Positions 17,134-24,742 are shown, numbered from the stretch's first letter. The stretch: 35,388 nucleotides of DNA from Pseudomonadota bacterium (GCA_023458315.1 JAEXAH010000136.1:1-35388), one strand, 5' to 3'. Program-made: numbers and translations. The notes: generated by a model not told the origin, from the letters alone.

Positions 17134-18828
17134 ATGCGATTCGATCCGCTTTCCTCGCTGTCCATCGGCCGCAAATTGCTGGCCTGCTTCGCCTTCCTGC
17201 TGCTGGCCGTGGCCGCCATGGGCGGTGTCGCCGTCCGCGAATTGTCGCTGGTCGGCGGTCTGTCCGACCAGTTGGCCGAACACCGCATGCCCGCCACCCG
17301 CATCGTCGGCAAGATGGACGCGCTGGTGGCGCGGCGGCTGTCGCTGGAATTCGGCCACATCCTGTCTTCCGACGACCAGGGACGCCAGACCTTCCACAAA
17401 TTGATGGAAGCCGACGACCAGCGCATGGTCGAATTGCAACGCAAATTCCTGGAAACCCTGCCGTCGGACGAGGAAACCCGCCTGCTGGCCGATTTCACCG
17501 CCGCCCGCGACGCCTATCTGCGCGAGGTCGCAAAGGTGCTGGAACTGTCCGGCCAGGACCGCGACGCCGAAGCCCACGCCCTGATGATGGGCGACGTGCG
17601 CAAGCTGTACCGGGCGACCACCGCGACCCTGGAAAAGCTGCTGGAAAGCAACGCGACCCGCAGCCGCGCCATTGCCGACGCCGCCGACCAGGAATTCGCC
17701 AGCGCGCTGCGCATCATCGGCACGGTGATCGTGGTGGCGGCGGTGCTGACGGTGTGGCTGGGGCTGCTGCTGCGGGCGGGCATCGCCGTGCCGATCATCG
17801 GCATGACCGACGCCATGCGCCGTCTGGCCGCCAAGGATCTGACGGTCGCCGTTCCGGCGGTGGGGCGCCGTGACGAGGTGGGGGCCATGGCCGGTGCGGT
17901 GCAGGTGTTCAAGGAAAGTCTGGTGGAAAGCGACCGTCTGGCCGCCGCCCAGGCCGCCGAACGCCAGTCGCGGGAACGCCGCGCCGCCCGCATCGAGGAA
18001 CTGACCGGTAGCTTCGAGGGGGCGGTGACGCGGGTTCTGGGCCAGATCGGTGCCGCCATCGGCCAGATGGAAAATACCGCCCAGGCCATGAACGGCAACG
18101 CCGGTGAAACCGAGGCCCAGGTGGCGGCGGTGGCCGCCGCCACCGAACAGGCGTCGTCCAGCGTGCAGACGGTGGCCGCCGCCGCCGAGGAACTGGCGGC
18201 AAGCATCGCCGAGATCGGCCGTCAGGTCGAACAATCCTCGGCCGTCACCCTGGCCGCCACCGAGGAGGCGGAGCGCACCAACGCCATCGTCGGCGGTCTG
18301 GCGCAAAGTTCGGCCCGCATCGGCGAGGTGGTGGGCCTGATCAACGATATCGCCAGCCAGACCAACCTTTTGGCGCTGAACGCCACCATCGAGGCGGCGC
18401 GGGCGGGCGAGGCCGGAAAGGGCTTTGCCGTGGTGGCGGGCGAGGTGAAGAACCTGGCCAACCAGACCGCCAAGGCCACCGAGGAGATTTCCAGCCAGAT
18501 CGCCGCCGTGCAGACCCAGACCCAGGCGGCGGTGGCGGCCATTTCCTCGATCTTCGCCCGTATCCGCGAGGTGCACCAGATCGCCGCGGGCATCGCCAGC
18601 GCGGTCGAGGAACAGACCGCCGCCACCGGCGAGATCGCCCGCAACGTCCAGCATGCCGCCGCCGGAACCCAGGAGGTTTCGGTCAGCATCGGCGCCGTCA
18701 CCCAGGCGGCCTCGGAAACCGGTGCCGCCGCCGGTCAGGTCTTGTCCTCGGCCCAGGCGCTGGGCCAGGAATCGGTCGGTTTGCAACAGGCGGTCGAGAC
18801 GTTCCTGAGCGGTGTGCGGGCGGCATGA
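17134..18828 (+). CDS. Methyl-accepting chemotaxis protein
   Basis: About 564 residues. A first membrane helix (about 13-33) is followed by a helical periplasmic sensor of about 165 residues of the four-helix-bundle kind, a second helix near 205-225 and a HAMP domain. A long cytoplasmic coiled coil has the signalling hairpin NDIASQTNLLALNATIEAAR, split by motif E-A-G-K-G-F-A-V-V-A-G-E-V. It signals to CheA/CheW; the ligand is unknown. There is no C-terminal NWETF-like pentapeptide for CheR/CheB docking. Start is ambiguous among ATGs at 17122, 17131 and 17134; a GGGGGA lies before 17134, which gives MRFDPLSSLS. No che genes are nearby. The tip sequence is nearly identical to that of the second receptor in this window. 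Confidence 0.93.
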   Translation: MRFDPLSSLSIGRKLLACFAFLLLAVAAMGGVAVRELSLVGGLSDQLAEHRMPATRIVGKMDALVARRLSLEFGHILSSDDQGRQTFHKLMEADDQRMVELQRKFLETLPSDEETRLLADFTAARDAYLREVAKVLELSGQDRDAEAHALMMGDVRKLYRATTATLEKLLESNATRSRAIADAADQEFASALRIIGTVIVVAAVLTVWLGLLLRAGIAVPIIGMTDAMRRLAAKDLTVAVPAVGRRDEVGAMAGAVQVFKESLVESDRLAAAQAAERQSRERRAARIEELTGSFEGAVTRVLGQIGAAIGQMENTAQAMNGNAGETEAQVAAVAAATEQASSSVQTVAAAAEELAASIAEIGRQVEQSSAVTLAATEEAERTNAIVGGLAQSSARIGEVVGLINDIASQTNLLALNATIEAARAGEAGKGFAVVAGEVKNLANQTAKATEEISSQIAAVQTQTQAAVAAISSIFARIREVHQIAAGIASAVEEQTAATGEIARNVQHAAAGTQEVSVSIGAVTQAASETGAAAGQVLSSAQALGQESVGLQQAVETFLSGVRAA

Positions 18829-18851
18829 CCTCCGCCCCCCTTTAACCGGGG

Positions 18852-18886
18852 CCTCCGCGTTGCTACCTTTGGGGCCAACGCGGAGG
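18852..18886 (+). promoter_or_regulatory. Hairpin enclosing the glutathione reductase ribosome binding site
   Basis: CCTCCGCGTT (18852-18861) pairs perfectly with AACGCGGAGG (18877-18886); one more G-C pair (18862 with 18876) closes an 11-bp stem with a 13-base loop. The right arm contains the entire Shine-Dalgarno GGAGG (18882-18886), five bases before the gor ATG. In a transcript containing both arms, the ribosome site would be masked. A protein operator or an internal promoter are alternatives. Confidence 0.6.
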
Positions 18887-18891
18887 ACATC

Positions 18892-20274
18892 ATGGCTGAA
18901 TACGATTTCGACCTCATCACCCTGGGTGCCGGTTCGGGCGGCGTCCGCGCCTCGCGTCTGGCGGCGCAACTGGGCCAGCGGGTGGCGGTGGTCGAGGAAT
19001 CCCGCGTCGGCGGCACCTGCGTCATGCGCGGCTGCGTGCCCAAGAAATTGCTGGTCCAGGGCGCCCATTTCGCCGAGGACATCGCCGACGCCCAGGGCTT
19101 CGGCTGGGATGTGGGCGAGGTGTCCTTCGACTGGGCGCGGCTGATCGTCGCCAAGAACGCCGAACTGAACCGGCTGGAAACCGTCTATCAGCGCATCCTG
19201 CGCGACAACGGCGTCACCGTGCTGGCCGGGCGCGGCGTGCTCGCCGATCCCCACACCGTCGAGGTGGGCGGCAAGCGTTACACCGCCGAACGCATCCTGA
19301 TCGCCACCGGCGGCCGCCCGTCGCTGCCCCATATTCCCGGCATCGAATACGCCATCACCTCGAACGAGGCGCTGGACCTTATGCAATTGCCCAAGCGTCT
19401 GGCCATCGTCGGCGGCGGTTATATCGCCGTGGAATTCGCCGGCATCTTCAATGCCCTGGGGGTGCGGGTGACGCAAATCCTGCGCGGCGACACCGTGCTG
19501 CGCGGCTTCGACCAGGACGTGCGCGCCGCCCTGGCGGAAGAGATGGTCAAAAAGGGCATCGAGCTGCGCTGCGAGACGATGGTGGATTCCATCGAACGCG
19601 CGCCCGGCGGCGGCTATTCCCTGCGCCTGTCGGGGGACGAAACGTTGAACGTCGATCTGGTCATGTACGCCACCGGCCGCCGTCCCAACACCGACGGATT
19701 GGGGCTGGAGGCGGCGGGGGTGAAACTGAACGGCGACGGCGCCGTGGTGGTCGATGATTATTCCGCCACCAGCGTGCCCTCTGTCTACGCCGTGGGCGAC
19801 GTCACCGACCGCATGAACCTGACCCCGGTGGCGCTGGCCGAGGCCCGCGCCCTGGTCAACACCCTGTATCTGGAAAAGCCGACCAAGGCCGATTACGACA
19901 ATGTGCCGACGGCGGTGTTCTCCATGCCGCCGGTGGGCACGGTCGGGCTGACCGAGGCCGAGGCGCGGGCGCGTTCCGGCTGTGGCCTGGACGTCTATCT
20001 GACCCGCTTCAAGCCCATGCGCAACACCCTGTCGGGCCGCGACGAGCGCACCTTGATGAAGGTGATCGTCGATCGCGCCAGCGACCGCGTGCTGGGCCTG
20101 CACGTGGTCGGCGCCGACGCCCCGGAAATGGTGCAGGGCTTCGCGGTCGCGCTGAAATGCGGGCTGACCAAGGCCGTGCTGGATTCCACCATCGGCATCC
20201 ACCCGACGGCGGCCGAGGAATTGGTGACGCTGCGCGAAAAACGCCCCGACCCCAGCCCGGAATGCCAGGACTGA
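18892..20274 (+). CDS. gor: Glutathione-disulfide reductase, plant/alphaproteobacterial type
   Basis: 460 residues. The FAD-binding dinucleotide fold GAGSGGVRAS is at 12-21. The redox-active disulfide GGTCVMRGCVPKK has Cys43 and Cys48. A second dinucleotide fold (GGGYIAVEFA) precedes an arginine-containing NADP-preferring region. The FAD signature Y-A-V-G-D-V is present, and the dimer-interface active-site IGIHPTAAEE lies near the C-terminus. It reduces glutathione disulfide with NADPH in the cytoplasm. C-V-M-R-G-C-V-P-K-K is the form typical of alphaproteobacterial and plant enzymes. Its ribosome binding site lies in a long hairpin. The radical SAM gene starts five bases after its stop, so the two are probably co-transcribed. 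Confidence 0.93.
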   Translation: MAEYDFDLITLGAGSGGVRASRLAAQLGQRVAVVEESRVGGTCVMRGCVPKKLLVQGAHFAEDIADAQGFGWDVGEVSFDWARLIVAKNAELNRLETVYQRILRDNGVTVLAGRGVLADPHTVEVGGKRYTAERILIATGGRPSLPHIPGIEYAITSNEALDLMQLPKRLAIVGGGYIAVEFAGIFNALGVRVTQILRGDTVLRGFDQDVRAALAEEMVKKGIELRCETMVDSIERAPGGGYSLRLSGDETLNVDLVMYATGRRPNTDGLGLEAAGVKLNGDGAVVVDDYSATSVPSVYAVGDVTDRMNLTPVALAEARALVNTLYLEKPTKADYDNVPTAVFSMPPVGTVGLTEAEARARSGCGLDVYLTRFKPMRNTLSGRDERTLMKVIVDRASDRVLGLHVVGADAPEMVQGFAVALKCGLTKAVLDSTIGIHPTAAEELVTLREKRPDPSPECQD

Positions 20275-20279
20275 CCGCC

Positions 20280-21155
20280 ATGCTGGCCTATGATTTTCCG
20301 CTGTGGCGGCCGCCGAGCGAAGGCGACAACCTGATCATCCAGGCGACGTTGGGCTGCGGCTTCAACGGCTGCACCTTCTGTTCCATGTACAAGGTCAAGG
20401 GCTACCAGGAACGGCCGCTGGACGCGGTGTTCGCCGATATCGAACAGGCGGCGCGGGTGTGGCCGCACGCCACCCGCGTCTTCCTGGCCGACGGCGACGC
20501 CTATGGCCTGCCGACCGAGGCGTTGCTGGCCATCTGCGCCAAATTGCGGGCGTGCTTTCCCGGCCTGACCCGGGTGTCGGCCTATGCCACGCCGTTCAAC
20601 CTGTTGAAGAAAAGCGTCGAGGAAATCCGCGACCTCAAGGCCGCCAAACTGTCGTTGGTTTATGTGGGCATCGAAAGCGGCTCGGACCTGATCCTGAAGA
20701 AGATCGCCAAGGGCACCAGCAAGGTGATGGCCGACGGCCTGCTGCGCGCCGCCGAGGGCGGGCTGAAGGTGTCGGCCACGGTGATCAACGGCCTGGGCGG
20801 CAAGACCTATTGGCGCGAGCACGTGGAGGGCACGGCGGCGCTGCTCAACCGGGTGCCGGTGACGTATCTCTCGACCCTGCAATTGGGGTTGGAGAACGAG
20901 GTGGCGCCGCGCTTCTTCGACCGCTTCGGCCCCGATTTCGTCTGGCAGGACGATGCCGGAGTGCTGGACGAAATGGCGCTGCTGGTGGAAAGCCTGACCC
21001 CGCCGCAGCCGGTGATCTTCCGCTCGAACCACGCCAGCAACGCCCTGCCGCTGGCCGGGACGCTGCCCAAGGACCGCGCCAAGGTGCTGGCCCAGATCGA
21101 ACTGGCACGCGGCGGCGGCCGGGGCTTGCGGCCGGAATGGCTGCGCAGTTTGTGA
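20280..21155 (+). CDS. Radical SAM protein with C-x4-C-x2-C cluster motif
   Basis: 291 residues. The N-terminal LGCGFNGCTFCSMYK holds Cys26, Cys31 and Cys34. The first two are separated by four residues instead of the canonical three, but the C-x-F-C-x-M-Y surroundings are typical of a known COG1032-like subgroup. GIESGSD near residue 140 is the usual SAM-ribose-binding strand. No B12-binding or extra iron-sulfur domain is seen. Substrate unknown. The ATG at 20280 is preceded by AGGA at nine bases; ATG 20262 in frame would overlap gor. Its position directly after gor suggests co-expression, but no functional link is proven. Confidence 0.85.
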   Translation: MLAYDFPLWRPPSEGDNLIIQATLGCGFNGCTFCSMYKVKGYQERPLDAVFADIEQAARVWPHATRVFLADGDAYGLPTEALLAICAKLRACFPGLTRVSAYATPFNLLKKSVEEIRDLKAAKLSLVYVGIESGSDLILKKIAKGTSKVMADGLLRAAEGGLKVSATVINGLGGKTYWREHVEGTAALLNRVPVTYLSTLQLGLENEVAPRFFDRFGPDFVWQDDAGVLDEMALLVESLTPPQPVIFRSNHASNALPLAGTLPKDRAKVLAQIELARGGGRGLRPEWLRSL

Positions 21156-21179
21156 TGTTCAGGACGCCATGGGCGCAGA

Positions 21180-21211
21180 AGCAGCGCGCCTCAGATTAAA
21201 GGCGCGCTGCT
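21180..21211. terminator. Bidirectional hairpin between convergent radical SAM and pyrE genes; member of a repeat family
   Basis: AGCAGCGCGCC pairs with GGCGCGCTGCT around a 10-base loop TCAGATTAAA, an 11-bp perfect stem. It follows the stops of both convergent genes. There is no long T-run, so termination strength is uncertain. Read on the minus strand, the sequence is closely similar to two other gene-end sites near 24602 and 24736. Confidence 0.65.
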
Positions 21212-21228
21212 CTAAAGGTCGGTCGGTA

Positions 21229-21918
21229 TTACTCGGCGCGGCCGCCGTGCAGCTTGGACCACTGCACCGGGTCGTGCAGGAAGCTGCGGACCTCGTCGAT
21301 GGTGCGCTTGTCGAACAGATTGTCCTGCTCGGCCACTTCCAGCACGTCCCACCAATTGCACAGATAGCCCAGGTGGACGCCGATCTCGTTCAGGTGCTTC
21401 AGCGCGCCGGGGAACACGCCGTAGAAGAACACCACGAACGAGTTGTTGCACTCGGCACCGGCTTCGCGCAGGGCGTTGATGAAGTTGACCTTGGACGCGC
21501 CGTCGGACGCCAGATCCTCGACCAGCACCACGCGCGAGCCGGGCTTGAAGTCGCCTTCGATCTGGGCGTTGCGGCCAAAGCCCTTGGGCTTCTTGCGCAC
21601 ATACAGCATGGGCAATTGCATGCGGTCGGAAATCCAGGCGGCATAGGGGATGCCGGCGGTTTCGCCACCGGCCACCGCGTCCACGGATTCATAGCCGACG
21701 TCGCGCAGGATGGCCTCGGTCGCCAGTTCGGAAATCTTGGCGCGGGCGCGCGGATAGCTGATCACCTTGCGGCAATCCACATAGACCGGGCTGGCCCACC
21801 CCGAGGTCAGGGTATAGGGCTCCTCGGGACGGAAATTGACGGCCTTGATTTCCAGCAGGATACGGGCGGTGGTCAGCGCCGCCTGCTTCTGCTCCGGGGT
21901 GCGGGAAGCGGTTTGCAT
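21229..21918 (-). CDS. pyrE: Orotate phosphoribosyltransferase
   Basis: 229 residues. The family core is visible: Y-T-L-T-S-G-W-A-S-P-V-Y-V-D-C-R near 40, G-G-E-T-A-G-I-P-Y near 84, YVRKKPKGFG near 105, and the PRPP-binding loop VVLVEDLASDGASK near 132. It converts orotate and PRPP to orotidine monophosphate in pyrimidine synthesis. It is a stand-alone gene; the C-terminal region (about 165-229, including YLCNWWDVLEVAEQ) is longer than in E. coli PyrE but matches the longer alphaproteobacterial form. A well-formed promoter lies at 21966-21994. Confidence 0.93.
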   Translation of the reverse strand: MQTASRTPEQKQAALTTARILLEIKAVNFRPEEPYTLTSGWASPVYVDCRKVISYPRARAKISELATEAILRDVGYESVDAVAGGETAGIPYAAWISDRMQLPMLYVRKKPKGFGRNAQIEGDFKPGSRVVLVEDLASDGASKVNFINALREAGAECNNSFVVFFYGVFPGALKHLNEIGVHLGYLCNWWDVLEVAEQDNLFDKRTIDEVRSFLHDPVQWSKLHGGRAE

Positions 21919-21950
21919 GAGGAGTCACCTATGGCATGGGTCGTGTCGCC

Positions 21951-21979
21951 TTGCGGGCTGAAGGGTCTATAGGCACAAT
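21951..21979 (+). promoter_or_regulatory. Candidate promoter for the enoyl-CoA hydratase-like gene
   Basis: TTGCGG (21951-21956), a 17-base spacer and CACAAT (21974-21979), 38 bases before the ATG. It overlaps the divergent pyrE promoter on the other strand. Confidence 0.45.
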
Positions 21980-21994
21980 CGCCGATTCCTGCAA
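21966..21994 (-). promoter_or_regulatory. Candidate promoter for pyrE
   Basis: On the minus strand TTGCAG (21994-21989) and TATAGA (21971-21966) are spaced by exactly 17 bases, 48 bases before the pyrE ATG. This is the best sigma-70-like match in the window. Confidence 0.6.
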
Positions 21995-22016
21995 GCAGGC
22001 AAACAAGGGAGCTGGC

Positions 22017-22799
22017 ATGTCCGAACTGATCCTGGTGTCGAAGGAAGGCCCGGTGGCCACCGTCACCCTCAACCGGCCCGAGCGCATGAACGCGCTGAAT
22101 CTGCCCATGTGGCAAGGTCTGGCCGAGGCGTTCGAGGGGCTGTCCGCCGATTCTTCCGTGCGCGCGGTGATCCTGCGCGGCGCGGGGGAAAAGGCGTTCG
22201 CCCCCGGCGCCGACATCGACGAATTCGACACCGTGCGCGCCACCCCCGCCCAGGCCAAGGATTACGATCTGGTGCTGCGGCGGGCGTTGAAGGCGTTGAC
22301 CGAATGCCCGGCGCCGGTGATCGCCATGATCCATGGCCCCTGCGTCGGCGGCGGCCTGGAACTGGCCTGTTGCTGCGATCTGCGCATTTCCGGAAAGTCG
22401 GGCAAGTTCGGCGTGCCCATCAACAGGATTTCCGTGGTCATGGCCTATCCCGAACTGGCGGCCATCGCCCGTGTCGCCGGTCCGGCGGTGGCGTCGGAAA
22501 TCCTGCTGGAAGCGCGGATCATGGATGCCGACGAAGCCTATGCCAAGGGCCTGCTGACCCGCGTGGTCGAGGACGACATGCTGGACGAGGAAGTCCGCGC
22601 CACCGCCAAGCGCATCACCCAGGGCGCGCCCCTGGCCAATCGCTGGCACAAGCAATTCATCCGCCGCCTGTCCACCGATCCCGCCCCCATCACCCAGGCG
22701 GAACTGGACGAGTGCTACGACTTCCTCGACACCAGGGACTACGCCGAGGGCGTCGCCGCCTTCCGCGCCAAGCGCCGTCCCAATTTCACCGGGGAGTGA
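22017..22799 (+). CDS. Enoyl-CoA hydratase/isomerase family protein
   Basis: 260 residues of the crotonase fold. The N-terminal V-T-L-N-R-P-E-R-M-N-A-L-N segment is standard. Oxyanion-hole loops are F-A-P-G-A-D-I near 61-67 and C-V-G-G-G-L-E-L-A near 109-117. Glu115 aligns with catalytic Glu144 of rat mitochondrial enoyl-CoA hydratase. The second catalytic Glu (Glu164 in rat) appears to be replaced (GVPINRISVVMAYPE), so classic hydratase activity is uncertain; isomerase or another crotonase reaction is possible. A short-chain acyl-CoA substrate is presumed. AAGGGAG lies six bases before the ATG. The ELM1-family gene follows by seven bases. Confidence 0.85.
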   Translation: MSELILVSKEGPVATVTLNRPERMNALNLPMWQGLAEAFEGLSADSSVRAVILRGAGEKAFAPGADIDEFDTVRATPAQAKDYDLVLRRALKALTECPAPVIAMIHGPCVGGGLELACCCDLRISGKSGKFGVPINRISVVMAYPELAAIARVAGPAVASEILLEARIMDADEAYAKGLLTRVVEDDMLDEEVRATAKRITQGAPLANRWHKQFIRRLSTDPAPITQAELDECYDFLDTRDYAEGVAAFRAKRRPNFTGE

Positions 22800-22806
22800 C
22801 CATAGC

Positions 22807-23775
22807 GTGAGCGGGCAGGACGACATCTGGGTGCTGGCCGACGACCGGGCGGGCAATGTGGGCCAGTGCCTGGGCGTGGCCGAGGCGTTGGGGCGGCCGT
22901 TCACGGTCAAATCCATCCGCTATGACCGCCTGGGCCGCCTGCCCAATCTGCTGCGCGGCGCCTCGCTGCTGGGGGTGACGGTGGAAAGCCGTACCGGACT
23001 GGCGGCACCGTGGCCCAAGCTGGTGATCGCCGCCGGGCGCCGTACGGCGCCGGTGGCGCGCTGGATCAAGCGCCAATGCGGCGCCCGGCTGGTGCAGATC
23101 ATGGACCCCGGTCCGGGCGGGCGCGGCGATTTCGACCTGATCGCCGTGCCCGGCCATGACGGCAAGGCGCTGGCGGGCGCCAACCTGCTGCCCATGCTGG
23201 GGGCGCCGCACCGCGTGACCGAGGCCAAGCTGGCCGAGGCGGCGGCGCTGTGGCGCGACCGTTTCGCCGCTCTGCCGCGCCCGTGGATCGGCCTGATCGT
23301 CGGCGGCAGCACCAAGAACCGCATCTTCACCCCGGACATGGCCCGCGATCTGGGCCAGCGGGCGGCGGCGCTGGCGCAATCGGCCGGGGGCTCGGTGCTT
23401 GTCACCACCAGCCGCCGCACCGGGGAAGCGGCCGAGGCGGCGCTGCTGGCGGCGCTGCCGGAACCGCGTCTGGTGCATTCCTGGCGGGTGGGGGGCGACA
23501 ATCCCTATTTCGGCTTCCTGGGGCTGGCCGACGCCCTGGTGGTGACGGGCGATTCGGTGTCCATGGCCTGCGAAGCCTGCGCCAGCCCGGCCCCGGTCTA
23601 TCTGTTCGCCCCGGACGGGCTGGTGGCGCCCAAGCATGCCCGCCTGCACGCCGAACTGTACCGGCGCGGCCTGGCGCGGCCGCTGGAGGCGGACACCCGA
23701 CTGGAATCCTGGACCCATCCGCCGCTGAACGCCGCCCGCGACATCGCCGCCGCCATTCAGGAAAGATTGCCGTGA
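22807..23775 (+). CDS. ELM1 (DUF1022) family protein
   Basis: 322 residues with GTG start. The start IWVLADDRAGNVGQCLGVAEAL and the later R-P-W-I-G-L-I-V-G-G-S-T-K-N and F-L-G-L-A-D-A-L-V-V-T-G-D-S-V-S-M stretches match the ELM1 family, named after a plant mitochondrial fission factor. Bacterial members are glycosyltransferase-like in fold, with unknown substrate. No signal peptide or membrane helix is seen. The stop codon overlaps the following protease gene's GTG (GTGA), implying coupled translation. The function in this organism is not known; a role in envelope processes is only suggested by the exported neighbour. Confidence 0.85.
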   Translation: MSGQDDIWVLADDRAGNVGQCLGVAEALGRPFTVKSIRYDRLGRLPNLLRGASLLGVTVESRTGLAAPWPKLVIAAGRRTAPVARWIKRQCGARLVQIMDPGPGGRGDFDLIAVPGHDGKALAGANLLPMLGAPHRVTEAKLAEAAALWRDRFAALPRPWIGLIVGGSTKNRIFTPDMARDLGQRAAALAQSAGGSVLVTTSRRTGEAAEAALLAALPEPRLVHSWRVGGDNPYFGFLGLADALVVTGDSVSMACEACASPAPVYLFAPDGLVAPKHARLHAELYRRGLARPLEADTRLESWTHPPLNAARDIAAAIQERLP

Positions 23776-24602
23776 TCCGCCCGGCGCTGGCGCTGGTCGC
23801 CCTGTTGATGGCGGTCCCGGCCTGGGCCGACCCGCCCAGCCAGCGGTTCTCGCGCGAATTGCACGGGCTGAAGGGCGGCGACGACCGCGTGGCGGTCGCG
23901 GCCGGGCAATATCCGTGGAGCGCCATGGGCCGCCTCAACAACGGTGTCGGCGGTCATTGCAGCGCCGTGCTGGTGGGGCCGCGCCTGCTGGCCACCGCCG
24001 CCCATTGCCTGTGGAACCCGCGCACCCGCGCGCCGATCCCGGTCGGCAGCCTGACCTTCGTCGCCGGATACGACCGCGGGCAATACCTGCGGGCGTCCAA
24101 GGTGGCGCGCATGCATCCGGCGCCGGGCTGGAACATGGCGACCAACAATGCCGGGACCGGCCTTGCGGGCCGCGCCGACGACTGGGCGTTGCTGGAACTG
24201 GAGGATGCGGTGGGCGAGGCGGTGGGCTGGGTCGCCATGGGCGGCGACCCGCAGACCGGGCAGCACGTCACCGCCGCCGGATACGGCAAGGACAAGGCGC
24301 ATGTGCCCATGGCCCATCTGGGCTGCACGGTGCTGGAACGGCGCGGCGCCCTGGCGGTCAATGATTGCGACGCGGTGCAAGGCGATTCCGGTGGCCCCAT
24401 GCTGGTGTGGCGCGACGGCCAGCCGCTGCTGGTCGGGCTGAACGTGGCGGTGCTGGTGGACCGCGCCGATCTGGGGGTGGCGGTGGCCGCCAGCACGTTC
24501 AAGGCCCAGGCCACGCGGCTGGGCGCCCCCGCCGCCGGGCGGCCGGGCGCCGTCAGTCAACCCCTCGACCCGGCGGTGAAGACGCGGGCCGAGGGGCAAT
24601 AG
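23772..24602 (+). CDS. Exported trypsin-like serine protease (S1 family)
   Basis: 276 residues with a GTG start that overlaps the previous stop. Residues 1-19 form a signal peptide ending A-W-A-D. Catalytic residues are His78 (TAAHC), Asp137 (DDWALLEL) and Ser206 (GDSGGP). Cysteine pairs 63/79 and 185/199 match the conserved disulfides of chymotrypsin-fold proteases. There is no PDZ domain, unlike DegP/HtrA, so this is a single-domain periplasmic or secreted protease. The tail after about residue 245 is alanine- and proline-rich. Substrate unknown. A frame reaching upstream to 23250 is only an extension into the ELM1 gene. Confidence 0.88.
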   Translation: MIRPALALVALLMAVPAWADPPSQRFSRELHGLKGGDDRVAVAAGQYPWSAMGRLNNGVGGHCSAVLVGPRLLATAAHCLWNPRTRAPIPVGSLTFVAGYDRGQYLRASKVARMHPAPGWNMATNNAGTGLAGRADDWALLELEDAVGEAVGWVAMGGDPQTGQHVTAAGYGKDKAHVPMAHLGCTVLERRGALAVNDCDAVQGDSGGPMLVWRDGQPLLVGLNVAVLVDRADLGVAVAASTFKAQATRLGAPAAGRPGAVSQPLDPAVKTRAEGQ

Positions 24603-24633
24603 AGCGACCAGCCTTAAATCTGAGGCGTTCTCA
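24602..24633 (+). repeat. Gene-end repeat, copy after the protease gene
   Basis: Starts at the last base of the protease stop codon. It aligns without gaps over 32 bases, 23 identical, with the minus-strand reading of the hairpin after pyrE. The shared core is AATCTGAGGCG. The pairing potential is weaker in this copy. Confidence 0.5.
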
Positions 24634-24638
24634 TTTCC

Positions 24639-24698
24639 CGTCACCCCCGGGCTTGACCCGGGGGTCCATGGATTGCCGGGTCAAGCCCGGCAATGACG
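24639..24698. repeat. 60-base double-palindrome repeat, intergenic
   Basis: Two hairpins in tandem: CCCCCGGG-CTTGA-CCCGGGGG (24644-24664) and ATTGCCGGG-TCAAG-CCCGGCAAT (24672-24694), joined by TCCATGG. The loops are reverse complements, so the halves are inverted copies and the whole is close to a long palindrome bounded by CGTCA and TGACG. This is a widespread kind of intergenic repeat in alphaproteobacteria, as I recall from other genomes. It lies between the convergent protease and chemoreceptor genes. Confidence 0.8.
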
Positions 24699-24709
24699 GA
24701 TGACGAAGG

Positions 24710-24736
24710 ATGTGTCGGGTTTAAGGCGCGATGCTC
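24710..24736 (-). repeat. Gene-end repeat, copy after the second chemoreceptor gene
   Basis: On the minus strand it begins GAGCATCGCGCCTTAAA six bases after the chemoreceptor stop, and matches the first 18 bases of the pyrE copy at 16 positions. The second half has diverged. It shares the orientation relative to its gene with the other two copies. Confidence 0.45.
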
Positions 24737-24742
24737 AAGAGC

